From: Mixophyes australis
Lineage: Eukaryota > Chordata > Amphibia > Anura > Limnodynastidae
Reading direction: 5' to 3'
Assembly: GCA_036250195.1 (NCBI GenBank)
Contig: JAVHZZ010000004.1
Span: forward strand, 250,164,028-250,228,027
Length of the DNA: 64,000 nucleotides
Within the stretch, counting starts at the first letter, position 1. Each line of letters begins with the position of its first letter. A program made the translations under genes and the position numbers. Below the pieces are notes generated by a model, which ran no database searches, was not told the origin of the DNA, and saw nothing but the letters and a program-made list of their open reading frames with translations. Shown here in pieces: positions 58,308 through 64,000 of this stretch.

Positions 58308-59626
58308 AAAGTGCGCATGTCCTATTTCACCAACATAAGGGTGGATGGGAGGGCCCAAGGACAATTCCATCTTGCACCTCTTTTTTTAGCATTATGCGCT
58401 CTTTGGGGCCTAGCTTTTCAAACTGCCATCCTGTCTGCCACTGCAGTGCCACTCCTAGATGGGCCACGTGTTTGTGCCGCCCACTTGTGTCGCTTAGCTT
58501 AGTCATCCAGCTACCTCGGTGCAACCTTTTGGCCTAAAAACAATATTGTGAGGTGTGAGGTGTTCAGAATAGACTGTAAATGAGTGGAAATGAATGTTAT
58601 TGAGGTTAATAATAGCGTAGGAGTGAAAAAAAAAAAACCCAAAAGAACAAAAATCTGGATTTTAGCAGTTTTTATGCTTTTTTAAAAAAAAAATCAGAAC
58701 CCAAAACCCAAAACCCAAAACCTTGAGGGGATGTTTTGGCAAAACCCATTAGAACCCAAAACCTGAAGGTAATCAGAACCCAAAACACGAAAAGTGGCCG
58801 GTGCACATCCCTAGTTTAAACTGAACTAAAAATCTCGTTCAATGATGTCACGATATAATTCCAACTCTCAGTGTGTATGCACTCACCAGTGTGCATACAC
58901 AAACTAAGTTGTAAGAAGGAAAAGTAATGACAGAAAACAGAGTCCCGAAGCGCACACATCTACCTGGAGCTGGGATAGAGGTGGAGTGACCGGAGCATGG
59001 ATGTAGATGTAAGTGTCACTGATCCCTCCAGTCTTTACAGGTGACCAGGTAATACAGGGAGGGGGCGGCCAGGTAACACAGGATCTGTCACTGTATCAGT
59101 GCTGGATGCGGTTCCGGGTCTCTGTCAGCGCACAGTGATGTGTCCGCACCAGCACAGCTCTGTACGGGGATGTCACTATCAGTGTGGGAGACTGGGTGAC
59201 AGTGCCAGAGATTGGGGGTTGGATGTGGCTGCTGGCTCTGGGGTCTCGGGTCCTGCTATGTCCGGGGCTGTCAGAGGCTGCAATAGTTATAATGCTGAGA
59301 TTAGGATGATTACACTGGGTTTAATACACATGAGGGGTAAAGCAGCTTCTGTACAGTGACTGGTGCATGGGGTGATACAGGACAGGGCAGCAATGTTTTA
59401 GCACATGATCAGTATGGAATACTGACCATGCACTCTTCATCTGTCATAACCATCGGCTTTTCAGCCAATGGTTATGACCGATGAAGAGCACAGATCTGAA
59501 GGTAAATATTGTAAAACGTGTATAGTATGTATACATAAATCAGCATGCTGATCAGGACTTGTAGTTGGTCAAATCGCTAAAACTATCGCAGCATTAGAAT
59601 TTTCCTGTAGCGTGTACCCAGCCTTA

Positions 59627-60111
59627 CCATTCCATGAACACAGAAACAGTCCTGATTTTTAGAGCAGGCTGCAGCAATTCGTAGTGTCAGGCCCGCCTCT
59701 TGCAACAAAATTATGCAGCTTCATTCTGCCAATATAATTACATTTCAAAATCGCAGCAAGATAACTATTGGTGTTGTGACTTTGAAACATAATTACGTGG
59801 GATTAGCTTTTAATTTTTCAAGTGTAGTTTTTAATGGGCCATTGAAAAAGACAAAAAAAAAATGTTTATTTTTTCTACCAAGAGTACTTGTTTGAATGAG
59901 CATATGCTAGAAAATTGGATCTATTAATGTAGAGTTTTGGAGAACACAAATAATGCTGTTTAAAGACTGTCTACAATTTTTGCTGGTTGTAGTATTAAAA
60001 GTGACATGAAGGCCTTAAACCAAACAGATTTAAATGAATCTTCATTTTAAGTAAATAAAATAAATATATAAGATGGAAACACTGAAAAAGTAGGAGAATA
60101 AATAAACGTAA
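59627..60111. other. No gene recognised
   Basis: AT-rich stretch without a recognisable element. Confidence 0.45.
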
Positions 60112-60560
60112 CCCCCTGTCACTGTGCGGGGTGCAAAGGTTACACAGTGCACGTCCTTCTCAAGCCCTGGCTAGCTGATGGGCAAGGTGTAAATTACCAG
60201 GGGGTCCCTGCACGTGCAGGTTTCCCTTTGTAGGCAGTGGGACACAGGTGATGTCACTTTGTGGTGCAGTGCAATAAAAGTCACAATCTCTATGACAAAC
60301 CAAACTCTTTATTTACAGTCCTCTTCCTCCAGCACGATAATCATAATGCATACTTGCCTACTTCGGGAGAACTCCCCGAATTTCGGAAGAGTAGGCAAAC
60401 CTCCCTGACCCCAGGGCCGTGGAGAGGGGGGGGGAGAGGGTAAATTTTACCCGGGACCAGCCATGCCAGGGGGCCCGGGCCGGGCCCTCTCCGCTAATTA
60501 ATTTTTTTTTATTATTATTTTCTTTTTTGCGATTTTTTTCTTTTCTTTTTTTTTACCCGC

Positions 60561-60588
60561 GGGGGGGGGGGGGGGGGGGGGGGGGGGG
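60561..60588. repeat. G28 homopolymer
   Basis: Twenty-eight consecutive G, preceded by a T-rich run. It is a strong candidate for quadruplex formation and for sequencing length error. Confidence 0.95.
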
Positions 60589-60914
60589 CTGGAAGAAAAA
60601 AAAACCAAAAAAACCCCCAATACTCACGTGATCGCGCGGCGCCGTGTCCCTTCTCTCCTCTTCTCCATTCACACTGACTGCCGGGCGTGACGTCATCAAG
60701 TCACGCCCGTCAGTCAGTGAGGAGCGCCGCAGCCAGCATGAAGAAAGAAGACAGAAGAGGAGACAGAAGAGAAGAAAAGAAAGGAAAGAAGTTGACAAAA
60801 GGTAAGTAAAGAAACGGAGAGGCAAGGGGAGGAAAACAGAGAGGGACAGTACTATAAAGAAAGGGGAGAGAGAAACAGAGGAGGAAAAAAAGCAGAGAGC
60901 CACAGAGGAATAAA

Positions 60915-61255
60915 AAAAAAAAAGTGGGAAAGAGGAACAGAGGAGAAAAAAAAGGAGAGAGGAACAGAGGAGAAAAAAAGGTGGGAAAGAGGAACAGTGA
61001 AGGAAAAAAAGTGGGAAAGAGGAACAGAGGAGGAAAAAAAAGTGGGAGAGAGGAACAGAGGAGAAAAAAAAGTGGGAAAAAGGAACAGTGGAGGAAAAAA
61101 TAGTGGGAAAGAGGAACAGAGGAGAAAAAAAAGTGGGAAAGAGGAACAGAGGAGGAAAAAAAAGTGGGAGAGAGGAACAGAGGAGAAAAAAAAGTGGGAA
61201 AGAGGAACAGAGGAGGAAAAAAAGTGGGAAAGAGGAACAGAGGAGAAAAAAGGTT
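60915..61255 (+). repeat. AGTGGGAAAGAGGAACAGAG minisatellite
   Basis: Purine-only units of about 30 bp, GTGGGA(A/G)AGAGGAACAG(A/T)GGAG plus 6-9 A, repeated about 11 times. It is A/G on one strand and so could form triplex DNA. Lys/Glu/Gly-rich frames across it are not genes. Confidence 0.95.
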
Positions 61256-61526
61256 TGGGGGCTATTGAATGTTGGGGTGAGTTTAGGGAGAATGAGGTCT
61301 ATTTATTAAATGTGACTATGAATTATTTAATGGCAGTGATGGTTACAAGAAATAGGTACTGCTGGGGCTGTTTGCAGGAAGGGAAATAGGTTTATTTATT
61401 GAATGTGAATAGTATTATTTTAATGTTGGGGCTGGAGGAAGGCCTAATTATTAATCGTGAGTGCTATTGATTTAACGCTGGGGCTGGCTGTAATTTTCTA
61501 AATGTAGCCATTTTTTTTCAAAATAG

Positions 61527-61605
61527 GTCCTTCAACATTCCTTGATCCGGACAAGCCACAACTAAAGAAACCAGCAGCCACAGGTGGAGAAAGTGAGAAG
61601 AACAG
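61527..61605 (+). other. Exon-like conserved block inside hAT N2
   Basis: The block is flanked by a TTTTTTTTCAAAATAG acceptor-like sequence and a CAG/GTAGGA donor-like sequence. One frame is open throughout ('DPDKPQLKKPAATGGESEKN'). It corresponds to 7084-7167 in N1. This may be a remnant of the parent transposase gene; no domain is recognised. Confidence 0.4.
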
Positions 61606-62941
61606 GTAGGAGAGAGCAGCACAGTGTGTGAAATGTTGTGATTCTAGTAGGGACAATGGCAATTTTTGGTGAATGTTGTGCCCAATGTAAGGTGTAGGCC
61701 AAGACTGAACTGTTTGTGTACACACTGCATTCTTTGTATACTACACTGTGGTGGTAGATGTCCTGAAAGTCAGGAGTGCTTGAACATATGTGACGCTCCG
61801 GCGAATTGAGAGTCTAGTGATTTTGATGCTAGCCACGCCCCAATGGCGCATTTTCCAAGCCCCCAAATGCATGACCACACCTCCGAAAAATGTTGCACCG
61901 CCGTTAGACTAGCCACGCCCCAACGGCGCATTGCCACGCCCCTGAATGTATTACTACAAACCAAAAGTTTTTTGAGCCGTGAATTCCTCTTGGCAGCCCT
62001 GCCAGACCCTATTAAATGCCAATATTCACGGCATTGAATAACGGGGGGCTGGGCTTAATCGCGTCATTAAGCCCCATCCCCGCTAATTCAATATCGTGAT
62101 TTTTTTGTATTTTATGTTAGGGGCGGAGCTATAGTGACGAAATGAGGTTTCACACCCCCTCCTAACCTCTGTCACATGATCTGTACTCCGATCTCCCGCA
62201 GTACAGATTTAAAGAGTTGGCAGATTTAAAAAGCTTCTCAATGAAGTTCTGACACACGTGTAACTCTCAACTGCAGCTCACCCCTCCTTTGCGGGGATGA
62301 TTTCTCCTTTGGGCTCTGGCACTTTTCACTCTGTGTACGCACAGCCCCTGGCTCTGACACTTCAGCTACCATGCCTCTTGCAGCAACCCTCACTCCAGGG
62401 TCTCTTCCATGCAAAATTTCCCCTCTCTCTTGCGGTTCTCTTTAGTGATATGGGGTTCTTCCCCTCTCTGGAATTAGGGACTCCTCCCCTCTGCATATGC
62501 AGCCACACTACTGCATGCAGCTATCCCCATTTCTCTTTTGGGGTCCTTCCCCTTATAGGCTCCCCCATTAATGCTTAGGGGACAGTAGTGATTGTCTCTA
62601 GTCTTCACTGACACGCGCCTGGGCAAGGCTGGGGGATACTGGGACATCCATCTCTACTGTGCCAGGGTCCCCAGCTTTCACATCATCTCTCCTGGTCTTG
62701 TCCCTATCTCTTCTGTGTCTGTCTTTTACCCTGTGTGTCTCTGTCTGTCTCTCTGTGTGTCTATCTCCACCATGCTGATAGCCCCTCCTTCTTATCACTC
62801 AGTCTCTCACAGACTGGGCTAGGTTATCACCATACAACCAGCTTGTTTCATTTTTCACAAACACCTATCTTGCCCTCTAGGTGACCCGTCCTGTATTCAT
62901 TGGGGTGCAGGGTTTACTAAAACGCCACTAGGGGGTGTTAC

Positions 62942-63171
62942 ATAAATAACAGAAATGAGAACAGAAAAAAAGGGAGGAGAGGTGGACCATGTCTAGAAAG
63001 GCAAATGGCGGACAGCACATCATTACTTTCTCAATTTATACCCTCTCATCATTGACCATCGAATCGTATGAAGGGCTCTCTCTTCGTCTCTAGATACAGG
63101 CTTCAGATGTTTACAATTTTGTATGAGGATATATTTGTTGGCATATAAGAGTAGAAGATGTTATAGAGTTC
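62942..63171. other. No gene recognised
   Basis: Short AT-rich segment between an LTR-like repeat and an L2. Confidence 0.45.
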
Positions 63172-64000
63172 TCATTGACTTCTGTCACAGACTATGAGGT
63201 CCTCTCACCCCTCACCTCATCTCCCTTCTCAACCTATTCTCTTGACCCTATTTCCTCCCGCCCTTCTACTCTCCCCTCTGGCATTTGCAGTCACTTATCT
63301 CACCTCTTCGACCTGTCCCTCTCTACCAGCATCTTCCCTTCTGAGTTCAAACATGCACTCATCACTCTCACTGTCAAGAAACAATCTCTCGACCTGCCTC
63401 TCTATCAAGCTATTACCCCATATCCCTACTCCTATTCATTTCCAAACTTCTTGAATGGCTAATCTACAACCGTTTAACACACTTCATCATTTACTCTCTC
63501 CTTCTCCCCTTGCAATCAGGCTTCTCCCCTCTTCATTCCACCAAGGTGACTAATGATCTACTCTTGGCTAAGTCAAAGGGCCGCTTCTCCCTATATTTGT
63601 TCCTTGACCTCTCTGCTGCTTTCGAAACAGTTGACAATCCTTTCCTCCTTGGCACCCTTTAAAGCACTGTCCATTCCAGGTTTACCTACTACGTCTCTGA
63701 TTGTTCCTTCACTGTCTCTTCCTTTGGTACCTTCTCCGCTGGTTCCTCTATCTATCTAGATCCGCCAAGTCTCTGTTCTTTGGCAATTAATATTCACTCT
63801 TTAGGCCTCCTGATTCGGTCAACTAATCTGTTCCTTGGCCTCCAATAACAACTCTATGCAAATGATACTCTACTCTACCTTTCCTCCCCTGACCTGTCTT
63901 CCTCTTTTCTCTCCTACATAGCCGTCTCCACTTAAATGACATCTTTCCACTGTACAGTGTCACATCCCTTCCTCCTGTCTCCCTTAAGGTTGATGGTGTC
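63172..64000 (+). mobile_element. L2-clade LINE RT relic, runs off the window
   Basis: Plus-strand reading gives a degenerate L2 RT: a fingers region (63200-63460) with 'SICSHLSHLFDLSLSTSIFP'-like order, then '[20 protein letters not shown]' (motif A) near 63600-63660 and '[18 protein letters not shown]' near 63850-63905. The catalytic YADD has become YAND and stops interrupt every part. It is older than the copies at 46 and 51 kb. The 3' part lies beyond 64000. Confidence 0.8.

Larger units (their letters stand above)
54764..58813 (+). mobile_element. hAT copy C of the BED-finger family
   Basis: This 4,050-bp element starts TAGGGATGAGCGGGCTCGG and ends GGTGCACATCCCTA, with the palindromic octamer GTTTAAAC duplicated at 54756-54763 and 58814-58821. 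It inserted in the Harbinger-like element. It holds 5' subterminal repeats, the most complete transposase pseudogene of the three copies, and the 3' hairpin. It lacks the internal satellite of copy B. Confidence 0.94.
54624..59623. mobile_element. PIF/Harbinger-like element with TTA TSD, hosting hAT C
   Basis: Termini GGCTGGGTACACA and GTGTACCCAGCC are inverted repeats flanked by TTA at 54621-54623 and 59624-59626, the typical PIF/Harbinger target. Without hAT copy C and its 8-bp duplication, it is about 942 bp. It has no transposase. A hairpin GTCATAACCA...TGGTTATGAC is at 59444-59478 and a GC-rich stretch at 58990-59270. Confidence 0.8.
60412..62001. mobile_element. Non-autonomous hAT element N2
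   Basis: The ends are CAGGGCCGTGGAGAGG and CCTCTTGGCAGCCCTG (12 of 16 inverted positions match). Flanking octamers CCTGACCC and CCAGACCC differ at one position. It contains a G28 tract, a roughly 30-bp minisatellite, and from 61424 to 61640 a segment similar to N1 at 6975-7200, including the exon-like block. N1 and N2 are therefore members of one family whose left halves have diverged or been replaced. Confidence 0.75.
60112..62941 (-). mobile_element. LTR-like repeat, minus orientation, with nested hAT N2
   Basis: The right end is GCCACTAGGGGGTGTTACA, and read on the minus strand it starts TGTAACACCCCCTAGTGGC. The left end is GTAACCCCCTGTCACTGTGC. The layout resembles 4734-8301, including a CCAGGGGGTCCCTG/CCAGGGGATGAC-type motif about 80-130 bp inside. 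No coding sequence is visible and no clear duplication was found. It contains a dispersed repeat (60345-60411 and 62002-62110) split by hAT N2. Confidence 0.35.

Noticed and set aside
60997..61389. 130-codon Lys/Glu/Gly-rich frame
   Set aside because: Translation of the purine minisatellite in hAT N2.

Overview
This window reads as vertebrate, most likely anuran amphibian, nuclear DNA. It is AT-rich, full of TA and CA microsatellites, and built almost entirely from transposable elements of kinds typical of frog genomes: several hAT families, L2-clade and L1-like LINEs, Deu-domain SINEs, palindromic MITEs, a Helitron, a PIF/Harbinger-like MITE, Tc1/mariner and LTR remnants. I found no convincing exon of a host gene, no structural RNA gene and no CRISPR array. 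Host DNA here is probably intergenic or intronic. The organism call is an inference from repeat types, not a database result.

Layout. 1-9 kb: a Deu SINE, a minus-strand L2 relic split by a solo-LTR-like insertion, a 332-bp palindromic MITE, and an LTR-like repeat split by a 2.06-kb non-autonomous hAT with a perfect 8-bp target duplication. 9-14 kb: hAT copy A (minus strand), itself interrupted by a 1.1-kb insertion with a 13-bp duplication. 17.5-24.7 kb: a minus-strand L1-like LINE split by a small hAT and a MITE, then a Gypsy integrase relic, a SINE and more MITEs. 26.3-32.4 kb: a non-autonomous hAT (copy D) carrying a minisatellite, into which hAT copy B inserted; copy B holds a 2.1-kb internal satellite. 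34.6-48.8 kb: hAT, L1 and L2 fragments, a Helitron inside a TA repeat, a SINE, an L2 and a Tc1-like relic. 50.5-54.5 kb: a longer L2 and a MITE. 54.6-59.6 kb: a Harbinger-like element (TTA duplication) containing hAT copy C. 60-64 kb: an LTR-like repeat with a nested hAT, then an L2 that runs off the window.

The most interesting material is the BED-finger hAT family present as copies A, B and C, each bounded by a perfect 8-bp duplication. All three encode, or encoded, a transposase with a basic N-terminal extension of about 220 residues, a BED zinc finger, a hAT catalytic core and a C-terminal dimerisation block, and each has decayed differently. Copy C keeps the most coding sequence. Copy A keeps an unbroken N-terminus and the C-terminus in an altered order. 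Copy B has lost most of the core, which is now occupied by three families of tandem monomers that appear to start from transposase-coding DNA. Copy C also carries a 31-bp segment at its start codon that is an exact duplicate of DNA 1.56 kb upstream and outside the element. This looks like templated repair filler and supplies a new in-frame ATG.
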